A stretch of DNA of 64,000 nucleotides from Artemisia argyi. Its lineage: Eukaryota > Streptophyta > Magnoliopsida > Asterales > Asteraceae. Of this stretch, positions 36,668-48,535 are shown in pieces (position 1 is the first letter of the stretch; each line of letters begins with the position of its first letter). The translations under genes were made by a program, and so were the position numbers. The notes below the pieces were generated by a model. That model ran no database searches. It had not been told where the DNA came from and worked only from the letters and a program-made list of their open reading frames with translations. The stretch spans positions 14,059,897 through 14,123,896 of the forward strand of contig CM060684.1 of NCBI GenBank assembly GCA_030686995.1, in the 5' to 3' direction.

Positions 36668-36800
36668 ATATATGGATCTAATGGTCGGCCTAAACTGAGG
36701 TGTTATCATCTGATTGGTGACATTAGAAGTGGGCCCCTCTGATGTCACCAATCACAGCATGACACCTCAGTTTAGGTCTACAGTTATGCCTCCATATTAT
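36668..36800. repeat. Foldback MITE
   Basis: The arm cctaaactgaggtgttatca... is repeated inverted (...gacacctcagtttagg) around a short gggcccc-containing centre. The arms also share gattggtgaca. About 130 bp. Confidence 0.7.
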
Positions 36801-36814
36801 TTTTGTTTTATAAA

Positions 36815-37440
36815 ATGAAAAAAAAAAAAAAAAAAAAAAAAAACATTTTCTTTTTCTTCATTTCCTGCAAACACCTCCCCCCCCAAGCTGGAAAAAAAAC
36901 ATTTCCTTTTCTTTTTTTTCATTTGTTACTAAACTGACCCAAGAAATAAAAAATAAAAAGAGTAAACTGCAAAAATGTCCCTACACTTTCTGAAAAATGC
37001 AATATATGTCCGCAAAAAAAGTGCAAGAAATATCCCTAACGTTTCATTTTTCTGCAAGTTATATCCGCGAAAAGTTAATGTAGTTGCAAATTCTTGTTTT
37101 TGGCTAACACTCGTTAGTTTTGGCCGTGTGAAATGACTATTTACCCTCGCCTACAACAAGGACATTTTTTGCAAAAACATTTGTTGCAGTTTATTATTCA
37201 TTTTATTTTGGCTTCCCATCCCCACCACCAAAGACGGAGACAATGGGGGAGCCAGGGGGTGCTCGGCCCCCTCCAACACGTCCAATTGCTTTGCTATTTA
37301 CCTTCTGAAATTTATGCATATAACGCAACTATATGCAAATGACCCCCTAACCTTTAGTTAAATTACTTTGTTAGCTTGAGAAAAAAATTTCGGCCCCCCT
37401 TATTCTTAATTTCTGGCCCCGTCCCTGCCCACCACCCTCT
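36815..37440. other. Repeat-derived spacer
   Basis: A poly(A) tract (36819-36842); aagtaaactgcaaaaatgtccc-like repeat around 36960-37160; then 37235-37430 with gggagccagggggtgctcgg near the left and ggccccgtccctgccc near the right, which look like facing ends of a decayed hAT-like repeat. No gene. Confidence 0.4.
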
Positions 37441-39300
37441 ACCACCACACAACCATCACCACCACCACCACCACACACTTAATGAACTTAAACTGCAGCA
37501 TTATGAAATTTACAATGAAGAAAAAGAAGTTTAAGCTTATTTATGTGCTTATGTCATAACAAACTTATATAAGCCCAATTTCGAACTAAGCCGAAAAATT
37601 GAATTTATGAAATTTATGCCAAAAACAGATAAGCTTGTTAGCCCTTAAATAAGCTTAACAAACACCCCTTTAGTCTTGTTTTTTATATGGAATTAAACAT
37701 TTTTTTTTAGATTAAGCATGTGGTTGAGTAACTAGTGATTTAAGCTTGAATTAGTATAAGCTTCCTGATTTTGATATAAAAGTTAGATATGCAATTTCTT
37801 TTGCTGTGTAATGATGTTAGTGACTTAAGGATCTAGAGATGCGTATATTGTTGTCATATGATATGCTCTGTAAATGTTGTCTGCAATTAAGAATATTGAC
37901 GATGTGTGCAGCCTAAAGTTGATATTATTGGTGGACTAGTATAGTTTGTATTGGGCCAAGCCCGTTTAGCCTTTTAGTATGATGTATATGTATTTATATT
38001 GTAAGAGACGCTCATTATTCAGTCATGAAATAAACCCCACTTACATATATTAGAGCAACTTGTTTGATTGTTTTTTGGTTCATGGTTAGGAATCCAATGC
38101 CGCACAATATTCATTGTTCTCATTAATGCTATGTTATCACCAGATATGTAAACTATACTTCTAATATCATCTTCATCTCACCGCTACTTACATTTCGACC
38201 AACCAACCATCATCTTCTCCCTCGCACTTCACACAACCAATCATCATCTTCTCCCTCACACTGCTAGCCTTCAACGTCGCCACCGGTGGCAGCTATCTCC
38301 TCCATTGTCACCGGATCAAGCTTTGTCGTCATCTCCACTCACACCTCCAACCACCATTATCAGTACGTGGTAAACTATCAATCCATCTCTCGTTTTTTCT
38401 TTTTTCTTTTTAATTTCACATTACATTAACTAGCACGGTAACATGTTAACATAAAAAAAGTGTCGCCACGTCAGCGCCACATCCTTTCAACACAAAAATA
38501 TTTAACCCCAAAAAATCACGCCTTATCACAAAATAATATCGCCTTTTTGGGACTCACTTTTTAAAAAATTACAATTTACAAATTAACTCCTCTAACAATT
38601 TCATTTATTAAACATGATAATACTTTATTCATGACATTAAGGTGGTGGTGTTTGTTTTTTAAAAAATGTCTCTTAACAGCCTTTTAATCTGACTCGTTCA
38701 GACGCGGTCAGACAATTGTGTCATTAGGTGTGTTTGTTTTTTTTCTTCTCGTTCAGAGGCAGTTAGAGGCTCAAACCTTTAACCAACAAGATGTGTAGGG
38801 TTTGTCTTGTTGCCTCTTAATGTCTTTTAATGTTTATGTGTCGTAAGAATAAAATTGCATCATATTTATATCATTCAGATATTTTTTTTACAAAAAAAAA
38901 AAAAAAAAAATTATTTCATTCAGATTTAGACATTTACGTCTCAAATCAAATCAGATTCAGAGCATTTTATTAAATAAACAGCACCTGAATATTGCATCAT
39001 ATTGATAATAAAACTTTCGGATCCAATAAGCCCAGTTACCCTAAAGACCAAAGTCCAAATGCTATCCTAAACTTTTGGTTTTAAAGACACCCTTTATCAC
39101 TTGTTACCCTAAAGACTTACACACACTAACCTAATCTTAGAAAAACGCAGTCACCTAAACTTTTCTCTCAAATAAAATCACAAATCTAAGATTAAAAAAA
39201 TTCGTCACCCCTTTTTCTTGTAATACCTTTTCTTGGTTTCTTTCTTATACGAAACCCAGTCACCAAAGACGCACCCTTTAAAATTTTCTTAACTTTTCGG
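37441..39300. other. Spacer upstream of copy II
   Basis: Mixed degenerate repeats. 37917-38040 resembles the AT-rich end of a copia-type LTR (gttgatattattggtggact.., ..gtaagagacgctcattattc), but no partner, primer site or target duplication is seen. 38450-38530 resembles Harbinger subterminal DNA (gccacgtcagcgccacatcc). No gene recognised. Confidence 0.3.
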
Positions 39301-39339
39301 CTACACGCTCTTAGCTTATAATGGCTTTTGATTTCTTTC

Positions 39340-42300
39340 AAAAGATGGAGCTCTTCTTGTCCTGCATGTGGACTAGACTACTTTCATAATAATACGTAAG
39401 TTGTTATTTTAAATTTAATCTGATTGATCTATTAATTTTGGGTGATTATTTTTTTGGATGTTAGTAGGAAAATAGTAATATTGGTTTTGTTTGATCAAGA
39501 TGTATGTTTAGATAAGCTTGATTAGAAATTTCTAGCAATTTTAGCATGATATGATAAAATGAGTTCATGAGATCATTTGTCTAGATAATGAGCTAGGTTA
39601 TGATGATGCTAGGAGCTTGTAATATTGGTTTTGTTGTATCAAGATGTATGTTTAGATTGAAAAATGGACTAAATGAGTTCAGTAGTATTAAAAAGGCATG
39701 AATTGAGTTGTAAACGAGTAGATGAATTAATTAAACCATTTGGCATGTATTAAAATTATCCGTTTGGTGAATGGGCTAAGTTTGACCCAAACGGGCCAAA
39801 CAAGTCATAATGTGCAAATTGACCTCAACATAATTGAGTTGGCCCTAATGAAAATGTATGCATTTTTGGTTGAAAAGATAGATAATACGTGGAATTTGGC
39901 ATTTTGGCTAGTAAGTGACTAGAATGGCTAATAATTGGCTAAAATGGCCTAAAGCGTAGGATGGATAGTTGATCTTAGAATGAGCTGGTTAAGTTGTAAA
40001 CAAGTTAATATGAGTTGTTGGAACATTGTATACAACTCTGTTACAGTAAGTGAGTTCAGTGAGTGAGGCTTGAGGTTGCAGTAAGGATAGGATTCAAAGA
40101 TCACAAGTAAGTGAGTTGAGTGAGTGAGGCTTGAGGTTGCAGTAAGGATTCAAAGATCACAATAAGGTGGCAGTTGGCTGTGTCCGGTTACCTCACTGTG
40201 TTTTTTGTTCTTGCTTTTTTCTCTTGTTATATCTTGGTTGTCAAATCTCTATGGGCCTGGGGTATAGTTTGTTACATGTGTTAAATGGTTACTGAGTTTT
40301 GTCTACAAGCTAGGTCAGCTGAAGGTTTAAAAAGTAATGCAAGTGATAGTCTAAGAATTGTGGATAAGTGATTATGTCTGATATTGCTGTTAAAGTGTTC
40401 ATTGCTTCTTGAAAGATTTTACCTCCTGTGGGTCAAATAATTATGTGCTGTGATTGGTTCTAGAGATTTGTTTGGTAATAGTGTAGACTATTGGGGTGTT
40501 TGATTTAGTTTTGGTCTTGTGTGTATTTTTATTTGTTCTGTATTTTTATTTGAACCCTATGGTCTCTCCTCCTTTTGTAAACTGACTTGTGCCTGATGCT
40601 TTTTTATATACAGGTTATCAGAATTACCGAAAAAAATTATTTCTTGACATTTCGTGCCGTTAACATTTTTAACGGAGAACTTTGTACACATACGTCGCAT
40701 GTTGGTAAGTATTGTGAGGTATGTAATCATTTTATATCAACTGTCATGATTTTATTTCGGTTTTCTTTTGTGAATTAACTAGTTTCTTTATTGCAGTGTC
40801 CCATAATTCGCGATACCGAATACAAGATAAGTCATGTCTCTAATGATGGGCGTGTAAGTATTTTTTCTTCTTATTTTTGCTCGAGTAGATAGACCACTTA
40901 ATTGATTCTGATGTGTTAAGTATTTTTTTCAGTTGATTTTAATGAGTCAAACAGATGAGGATAGGCCTTCCCTCCCCCTGCCATGCCACCTTCACATCTG
41001 CTTCCTCCACCACATGCTTAAGATTGTCCGACTTATTTGACTGATTGTGACCGTGCTTGTCATCGTGATTACCAATCACGGGTAAATTACGCACTAAACT
41101 ATTAATCATTAAATTTCATACTTAGGGATGCTTGGTTGGGGGTTATGAGGTATAAGTAATGGCAAAGAAAATGAATAATGGCGCTTGGTTAAGCATTATA
41201 TAATCAGTGATTCCCCAATCCTGGCGAATACACCGTTACCTACAATTTTGGGGGTATTGGAAAATTCATTACCCACATCCGTCTATTTCTATGGATAAGT
41301 GATTATGTCTTTTATTGCTGTTAAAGTGTTCATGGCTTCTTGAAAAATTTTACCTCCTGTTAGTCAAATAATTATGTGATGTGATTGGTTCTAGAGATTT
41401 GTTTGGTAATATGTTTTAAGTTTACATCATGTATCTGTTTAGTGTAGTCTATTTGGGTGTTTGGATCAGTTTTGGTCTTGTGTGTATTTTTATTTGTTCT
41501 GTATTTTTATTTGAACCCTGGGGTCTCTCCTCCTTTTGTAAACTGACTTGTGCCTGGTGCTTTTTTGTATACAGGTTACCAAAGTTAAAAAAAGAAAAGG
41601 TATCTTTACATTTCATGCCGTTAACATTTTTAACGGGGAAACTTGTACACATAGGGCGAAAGATGGTGAATATTGTGAGGTATGTAATCATGTTTCTATA
41701 AACTATCATGTTGGAGTAGGTTATTTCGGTTTTCTTTTGTGACTCAAATAGTTTCTTTATTGCAGTGTCCATTTATTCATGATACCGTATACGAGATAAT
41801 ACGAGATAACACATGTCTCTGAAGATGGGCATGTATGTTTTTATTTCTTATTTTTGCTCGAGTAGACCATTTAATTAATTATGATATGTTAAGTATTATG
41901 TTTTTATTTCTTATTTCTGCTCTAGTAGGACCAATTAATTGATTATGATATGTTTAAGTATTTTTTTCAGTTGAGTTTAGCGACTAAAACTGGTGTCGAT
42001 GGGCCTTCCCTCCCCTCTGTTGCCTCCACCACATGCGTCAAACTGTCCGACTTTTATTACCAACTGCGGATGTGCTTGTCATCTCGATTACCGATCTCGG
42101 GTAAATTACGCACTACACTATTAATCTTTAAATTTCATACTTAGGGATACTTGGTTGGGGGTTATGAGGTTTAAGTAATGGCAAAGAAAATGAATAATGG
42201 TGCTTGGTTAAGCATTATATAATCAGTGATTCCCCAATACTGGCGAATACACATTTACCTACAAGCTTGGGGGTATTGGAATATTCATTACCCACATCCT

Positions 42301-43039
42301 CTATTTCTATTTTATTATTTACATAATATTTCATTTATATGATGACAATAAAGATTCAATTTTGTTTGTTTGTCAAATTGCTTGTTAAATTCTGAATACT
42401 TTTTTGATCGACGCCATCTTTGGTATATATGTTTTCGTCATTTCTCCTTTCTACAATTTGATGATTATGTATGTAGAAGAACCCATTATGCAATTTTTTT
42501 TCTTCTTCACAAACTATTATTTAGAATTCTTAACAAAATTAATCTACGTGTGATATTTTTTATTACGAAAAAGAATATTGTAATGTAGTTACTAACCAGA
42601 TGCATTATATAAAATCATGGTTATAAAACACAATTTTTATTGTGTTAAATCTATAGTTTGATAAATGGAAAAAGTCTATACAATAACTACCTTATAAAAT
42701 ATTGTTATGATTATTGGAACAACCATGCAACACTAATGGAATCATAATATCCATTAGTATTTCTTAGCATTCCTTTAGTATTTCCCACTAGTACATAATT
42801 GGGTTCCATGCAATAGAAAAAATCACTTCCATTTATGTTTTTATTGATAATGTATTTGTGTGTGTGCAGCTTATAAGCCGACTTGGAAGATCGCAAAACA
42901 TTTTTTCTCTAGTGAAATGTTCTATGGGGATGGAGCAGGTCACCAGTTTCATGCGGTGGTAGTACGAACCATCGGACCCCCCACCGGAATAAATTTAGTC
43001 CCCGAATTTCTTGTCTGTATAAATACATTATGTATATAA
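39340..43039 (+). CDS. Unknown multi-exon gene, copy II (fullest copy, probably damaged)
   Basis: Recognised exons: about 39340-39397 (SCPACGLDYFHNN, a CxxC pair; donor gtaag); A 40614-40718 (FRAVNIFNGELCTHTS..KYCE); B 40797-40853 (CPIIRDTEYKISHVSNDGR); C 40933-41091; then a tandem second set, A' 41575-41679, B' 41766-41832 and C' 41971-42100; last exon D 42870-43039 (YKPTWKIAKHFFSSEMFYGD, GAGHQFHAVVVRTIG). A and B types are whole codons (105 and 57 bp). C' leaves one base that joins D in frame. Lesions: C has a stop in its main frame, and B' has a 10-bp duplication (atacgagata) that shifts the frame. The A (aromatic-rich, FTFHAVNIFNGE) and D pieces look like a small globular domain. I do not recognise the family. 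At least one further exon must exist between 39400 and 40610. Confidence 0.45.
40361..42313 (+). repeat. Tandem duplication of about 0.93-1.0 kb inside copy II
   Basis: 40361-41291 and 41292-42313 are alike throughout, in exons and introns (both start tggataagtgattatgtct; both hold tgattccccaat and end attacccacatcc..tctatttctat). It duplicates exons A, B and C. Confidence 0.85.
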
Positions 43040-43076
43040 ATACATTATGTATATAAATACATTATGTATATAGTAT
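43014..43076 (+). repeat. 19-bp minisatellite overlapping the end of exon D
   Basis: Three units of tataaatacattatgta. The stop codon of exon D lies in the first unit. Confidence 0.85.
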
Positions 43077-43384
43077 TTGAAAACTTGTTAAATAGTACAG
43101 TAGTAAATATCCTCTTTGAAAACAACATTTTGGAATTTTAGAAACAAGTTTGTAACCGACTCATTTCTCAATCCGATACGTAGTTGCTCATGTTATTGTT
43201 TCTTATCCTTTTTCATGTTGGATTATTTGGCATTTTTGTTTCTAGTGGTAGTCATACTTTGGTTTTCGTGCTTACGATAAGTCATACTTTCTTATGTTTT
43301 GTGTTGAATGTTTGAATTTACTCTAATAAATATGAATTTTGTTTGATGTTAGTTTGGTTGCACAATTGGAAATGTATTAAATAT

Positions 43385-43570
43385 ATCAACCTTGTAAGGG
43401 GAAAAATCCCGATTCCCCATTGGGGATCCCCGTTCCCCATCGGGGACGGGGATGGGGACTTAACTGTGAAACCCGACGGGGATGGGGACGCGTATGAGAA
43501 TAGTTATTGAACTTCGGGGATGGGGACGGTATCAACCATTCCCCGCAAACCCGGCCCTGTTCCCATCTCT
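43385..43570. repeat. ggggatgggg-rich degenerate repeat
   Basis: Dense runs of ggggatggggac and tccccat in both orientations between 43398 and 43560, as in a common plant dispersed repeat. No ORF of note. Confidence 0.4.
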
Positions 43571-43795
43571 AATTATAGACTTAAGTAGGATTTTGTGCAA
43601 CACATTAGGAAATTTAGGATCGGAGTAATGAGGTGATAACCAATAAAATCCTCTCGGCTTAAGATGGTCCCTTTTCCCATAGTCTATCAGGCTCGCTAAT
43701 TGCTCCAAGTCAATAATATACAATTTTATTCCTAACTTACAATTAGGAAATGTCTTTACCCTGTGTTTGTTTGACTATGAAGATGGTATGTTCAG

Positions 43796-44185
43796 GAAAA
43801 TGTCAAGGCAAAGCACCCTCAGCTGCTATACGAGTCAACGCGGAATTTTACGAGGAAGTAAGTAGCTGTAATAAGATGTTTCTCTCAATAGGTCCCTTAA
43901 CCATAATCCCAAGACTCATTTGATTGGACCCAGTCTCGAGAAATTATTCAGTTTCTGTAGTAGGAAATTTTCTTTAGGAACAGTTCTTATGCTTGTTGAT
44001 CAAATGGTAAATATTACCAGTTTATATCTTTGTGCCTCAACTTTTAAAATATAGTTTCTTATTGATGATGATGGGGATTGTTTCAGATCAACCAAATTGA
44101 GTTTGTTCAATCTAAGTCGTTTCTACATGCATCATAACATCAAGCCGGATAATTTTCTTATGGGTTAGGACGTAGAGCTAATCAG
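43796..44185 (+). pseudogene. Casein kinase I-like kinase pseudogene
   Basis: Three exon blocks: 43796-43857 (ENVKAKHPQLLYES), 43916-44006 ([29 protein letters not shown]) and 44087-44185 (INQIEFVQSKSFLH, then GLGRRANQ in another frame). Their order and splice borders follow plant casein kinase I (CKL), a soluble Ser/Thr kinase. The catalytic HRDIKPDN loop is destroyed: after cat the sequence reads gcatcataacatcaag, removing HRD and shifting the frame. The exon between the first two blocks is missing, as are the ATP-binding lobe and everything after exon 3. Clearly non-functional. Confidence 0.85.
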
Positions 44186-44189
44186 GTAA

Positions 44190-45470
44190 TGCAGATGACC
44201 ATTCATTTTAGTTTCCAATTTGGAGCCTTAGGACTACCTTGTAATATATGTCGTTCACCTCGTTGCAGGTCTACATAAATAGAGGTGCTGCATTATGAAA
44301 CCAATTAAAGACCAAGACCGCATATATTCGGTTCTAGTCCTGTTTTTTCGGTCTAAATTTTCCCACCCTGAGTAATTTGCATTGCATACCTAATAAAAAA
44401 CAATCAATCTACGACATGACAAGACATGACCAAAACCCAACAGATAGAACCCTCAACTAACACATATCCATCAACATACCCATACCGTTTGCTCATTTCA
44501 ATTACATTTGCACCAACCCAAATCCCCCAATGTGTTTTTTCTTGCATTCTACATTAACATAGAAAAAAACACATGGGGTATAAAATAATTATGTTAACCT
44601 CTGTATATAATGAATACTACGTAATAATTGGGGTTGATCAAATTACACAACAATTATAAAGGTATAAATCTTTTATTTTTGACACTAAAAGCATCTCGCT
44701 AAAACTCAAATTTAATCAATCCACTTACATCTCAAGCTCTCAAAGCATATCATGCACGTACATTGCTTTTGACCTTGATCCCCGACTTCATCCCAGGACA
44801 ACTCCATGCTTATACATTACTTTTATCCTTGATCTACGACTTCATGACCCGCCCGATGAGCGGGTGAGCTTCATGTGAAATCTTGGTTATACTTGTATGT
44901 TGTTAGCATGATTAGTTTTAGAACAAAGAGGTAGCATGATCCACATGATTATAATGCAATGTTGAAAAATCAAAGAGAGACTATCAATCAGACAAAAATG
45001 ATATATTGCAACAATAATGATCGTTGATTTGTTAGGAGAATAGTTAGTTTAGTGTAAAAGTATCATTGCTCAGGGTTAATACAAAATCATTACGATTCAG
45101 TCCAATTATTCCTAAATCAAGTTCAACATTCCTCGCCATATACCCTCAAACAGTAACACCAACCGCAACTATGTATGCATAAAACTCGTGAGACATATTT
45201 TTGGGTGAAATAATGTTAATCACCCTGTCCCAAAACTATAGTTTGACATATGGGTGACCAATAACATTCGACATCAAAAATCAAAATGTTACACCCCTTG
45301 GACAGAGGAGTATTAGCATCAAGTAACGAAATCAGACACAATAAGTAACTAAAGATAGAGAAGTTCAAATATTAGAGGATTACATTTTCAGTGTCAGCTA
45401 ATGCAACCAAGTTTAGAGCTAAACATTCAACATTTTTTTTTTCATTTTTCACAAAGTTTTCCATACTAAA
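44190..45470. other. Spacer, no gene recognised
   Basis: AT-rich; a repeated phrase (cattgcttttgaccttgatcc at 44761, cattacttttatccttgatc at 44814). No bounded element seen. Confidence 0.4.
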
Positions 45471-45475
45471 GCAGT

Positions 45476-45615
45476 AAAACTTCTGTGGCTCGCTTTTTGT
45501 CTGCCTTCGCTTTCTCGAGCAGAAGTATCTGTTTTTGATGTGGGACCAATGGGTACTGATCTTCGATGCACTTGATCTCGGCCTTATAGTGCACTCTCAC
45601 TCACATCATTCTAAA
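45476..45615 (-). pseudogene. Orphan terminal exon of an unknown gene
   Basis: Minus strand, after an acceptor-like ctaattttag, an exon-like stretch reads NDVSESAL in one frame and then, one base shifted, KAEIKCIEDQYPLVPHQKQI and LLLEKAKADKKRATEV before a stop. A one-base deletion near 45598 joins them. The composition (charged, helical) is gene-like, but I do not recognise the protein and see no neighbouring exons. Confidence 0.35.
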
Positions 45616-45619
45616 ATTA

Positions 45620-46431
45620 GATGTAAAAACAAGAAGCACTAATCATGAATTTATTCAGAAATAGTTGAATTATAATTTATATGTAACAGATCAAATAACT
45701 AAACCTATAGACTTGGTTCATTATGAAACATGCCAAACCAGTTGAGCGGGTCGCAGTGAGCCGAAGTGTAATACTTGGTTTACTTTTAAACTTACTTTTC
45801 AAACAAATAGACTTGTCCCAACTACCTTAAAACAATTACAGTTTTCAATCATGATATATTAATTATTTATAATAAAGAAAACAAATGTTAGCAGGTCAAC
45901 TCAGCCTGGTTTGAGCATTGACCCCTTTTTAAAATTAGCCGTTTTGATCCGTTAAACAACCCTCTCAGTTTGCCACTTCTAGCATGCATGCATCGAATTG
46001 ATCATAAATTATAAGAATGTTCCAAAGCCTACAACCAATGTATTCAACCACTAATGACAAGGTCACCCGATCCTTAACTTGTAGAATAATGAATCAGACC
46101 ATCAAGTGACCTCCTGAGGCCTAATTAGCGATGTGAGTTATGCACGTTAATTAATTAGACCATTTAACAGAATTGTTCTTGTATCTTCAAAAATATTTGA
46201 AGTTAATTACTTGAGTTACTTTAAGGGGGTGTTTTTTTATCTTTTTTTATGGGGCTTTATATAGCCTAAAAAGATCCATTGAACTGTTTGGATGAGCTTA
46301 TAAAGTAGCCGAATGTGTCAAGTAAATGACACTCATTGACTATCAACAGATTGTCTAAATATACAAGTACTGAGAATTCATTAGACAAAATAACTTGATT
46401 GATGATTACCTTTGTATAACACCTATGGCTA
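45620..46431. other. Spacer, no gene recognised
   Basis: Contains short gggtcaactcagcctggtttg-type repeat phrases near 45895. No gene. Confidence 0.4.
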
Positions 46432-46592
46432 TTTTGGTAAGGCAATCCTTCCACCATACACAACGTATAGATCAAAGTGTGCCCAAACACATTTGTTATT
46501 ACAAACAAATAATTACACAATGAACAACTTAATGCAAAAACAAAAACAGAGGCCAAGAGCCTACAAGTACAAAATTGCATATAGACCCAACC

Positions 46593-46623
<31 letters not shown>

Positions 46624-46640
46624 ATTTTCGAGACTACAAA
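46432..46640. repeat. Copy of the 1515-1735 flank, with a poly(A) tract
   Basis: Aligns with 1515-1735. The equivalent of the taaataaataaataaa stretch there is a pure A run of about 28 here. Confidence 0.7.
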
Positions 46641-46652
46641 CTTACATGACAT

Positions 46653-46888
46653 CAGGTGAGGGACGGAGCCATATTGGGCTTAGGATGGCCATGACCAACC
46701 CCAATCTTTATAGAAGTACTACTTGTCTTTATGTTTTGTATACAATTTTTTTTTATCAGCCCACCCAAAAATAAGAAAAGCTCACGTATTCAAATGTGTA
46801 TCAAAAAATTGTGACATCCAATTTAATAACTGAAAATTGAAACTTTGGTTTTGGCCTACCCGAGCGGACAATCCTGGCTCCGTCACTG
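46653..46888. mobile_element. Decayed hAT-like element
   Basis: Ends CAGGTGAGGGACGGAGCC (left) and CAGTGACGGAGCC (right, complement) with an imperfect 8-bp flank match (catgacat / catcatgt). No ORF. Confidence 0.4.
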
Positions 46889-47460
46889 CATCATGTCCTA
46901 CCATGCACTAAAATAACATATTTGTATGTAATCCATATTATATTTTCATTGAATGTTTGAAAATAAAAAATCCATGCATATATTTTTTCACACTTGGAAA
47001 ATAACAAACTCGTCCATCGAATGATAGACTCCTCTATTCTTAACAATTAGATGCAACAATTGCCAATGAACCAAAATTAAATAAAAATTCTCTTGTACAT
47101 GGCTATTAAAATGCAATGTGTGGTTCTTGGTTTTCTACCAAGTTGAAGTGATACCCACCTCCAATGAAACAAATATTTTCGAATACACATAATAACAAGT
47201 TCTGTCTCACAAATAGATTGCACTCCTTATAAAGTGTAGGAAAATTGAAACAATATCCAAAATCACATCAATATTTGATTTATTCAATCGAAGAGTTGTT
47301 AAGATCATGTAATTAATATATTTCATGGCATGTCATCCAAAGTCCAAACAACAAACCGTATCATATAATCATGAATGTTCAAAAAAAAATGTACAAGGTA
47401 GATACATTTTTTTATTTATTATTAGACCTTTACACCTATGCTAAAATACATAACATGCAT
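46889..47460. other. Spacer, no gene recognised
   Basis: AT-rich without identifiable motifs. Confidence 0.4.
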
Positions 47461-47466
47461 GATTAT

Positions 47467-47780
47467 TAATTTAATTCATAATCAAGTTGATACTACGTAC
47501 ATCCAATTACATTCATCATGCAAGTAACGTACATCCAATTACATTCATCGTGCAAGTAACTTACATTAATTCATAATCAAGTTGATACTACGTACATCCA
47601 ATTGCATTCATCATGCATGAAAAATGTATCTGCCTTGAAATTAATAATCATGCACGTTATGTATGCACTTTCTTGGGCGATTCTTATACTAGAGTATTTA
47701 CTTGAAAAGTTCTAGTGTATGTACTTGAAAAGTAACTTATATTAACTAGTGTATATACTTGAAAAGTACTAGTGTAGGAC
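47467..47780. repeat. Short direct and inverted repeats
   Basis: ttcataatcaagttgatact and tacatccaatt(a/g)cattcatc recur two to three times between 47474 and 47610. Inverted words tagatacattttt (47399) and aaaaatgtatctg (47621) flank the block. A second short family, gtacttgaaaagta, repeats near 47700-47770. Confidence 0.6.
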
Positions 47781-48535
47781 ACGTGTCACCAATTTATAAT
47801 AGTCGCCCAAGCATTCTGGGGCGATTTTCGCCCCTAGGGCATTTTGAGAAATGAAATTATTTTGGGCATTTGGGGTAAGTACATGTCTACTTTTGGGGTA
47901 TTTGAGAAATTACCTCTACATTGTATTCTTTTGTAGTGGACTATATACGATTCAAGAATTATCCAAGCAATCATTTAATTATCGAGACCTGAAAACATAC
48001 ATGTTATCCCCCTACAACATCAACTTTAATTAGAATATCCAAACTAACTAAGGACTCGTCTATTTGATTCATTTTCTTTTCATGAAGCCCTACTATTAAT
48101 GGCTTTTCAATATCAACAAGCTCTAACGTACGTGAAAGTCTTTATTAAAGTAGTACAATAACTATCCCACCCAACTATCATCAAAAGACACATATATACA
48201 CATTAAATCAAAACATCAAACTCTCCATCCACTTCCAAAACCTACATGCATGTTCATAAATAATGTCACAACATGTGTTCTTGTATCATTCTGCATCCAC
48301 ATATAAAATGGACTAATAAAATTAAAGTCATATTGAATGTTAAGATTTTAAAAGAGGTCAAGTTTACGTGCATTACTTTGTCACGTCTCATGCCAGTTGC
48401 CATTGGTGTAGCATGTATCTATGCATGTGTTTTCCATGTCTGCATGTATGTGGGTGGGTAGTGATTAGTGAATGGTCACTGTCATGCTTTTAAGGAAAGA
48501 AAAAAAATTGTTCATGATGAACATATATATGTGTA

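Noticed and set aside
37917..38130. Copia-type solo LTR
   Set aside because: Composition is suggestive, but no TSD, PBS, PPT or second copy was found.
43014..43076. Short regular repeat as a possible CRISPR
   Set aside because: A simple 19-bp tandem repeat with three units.
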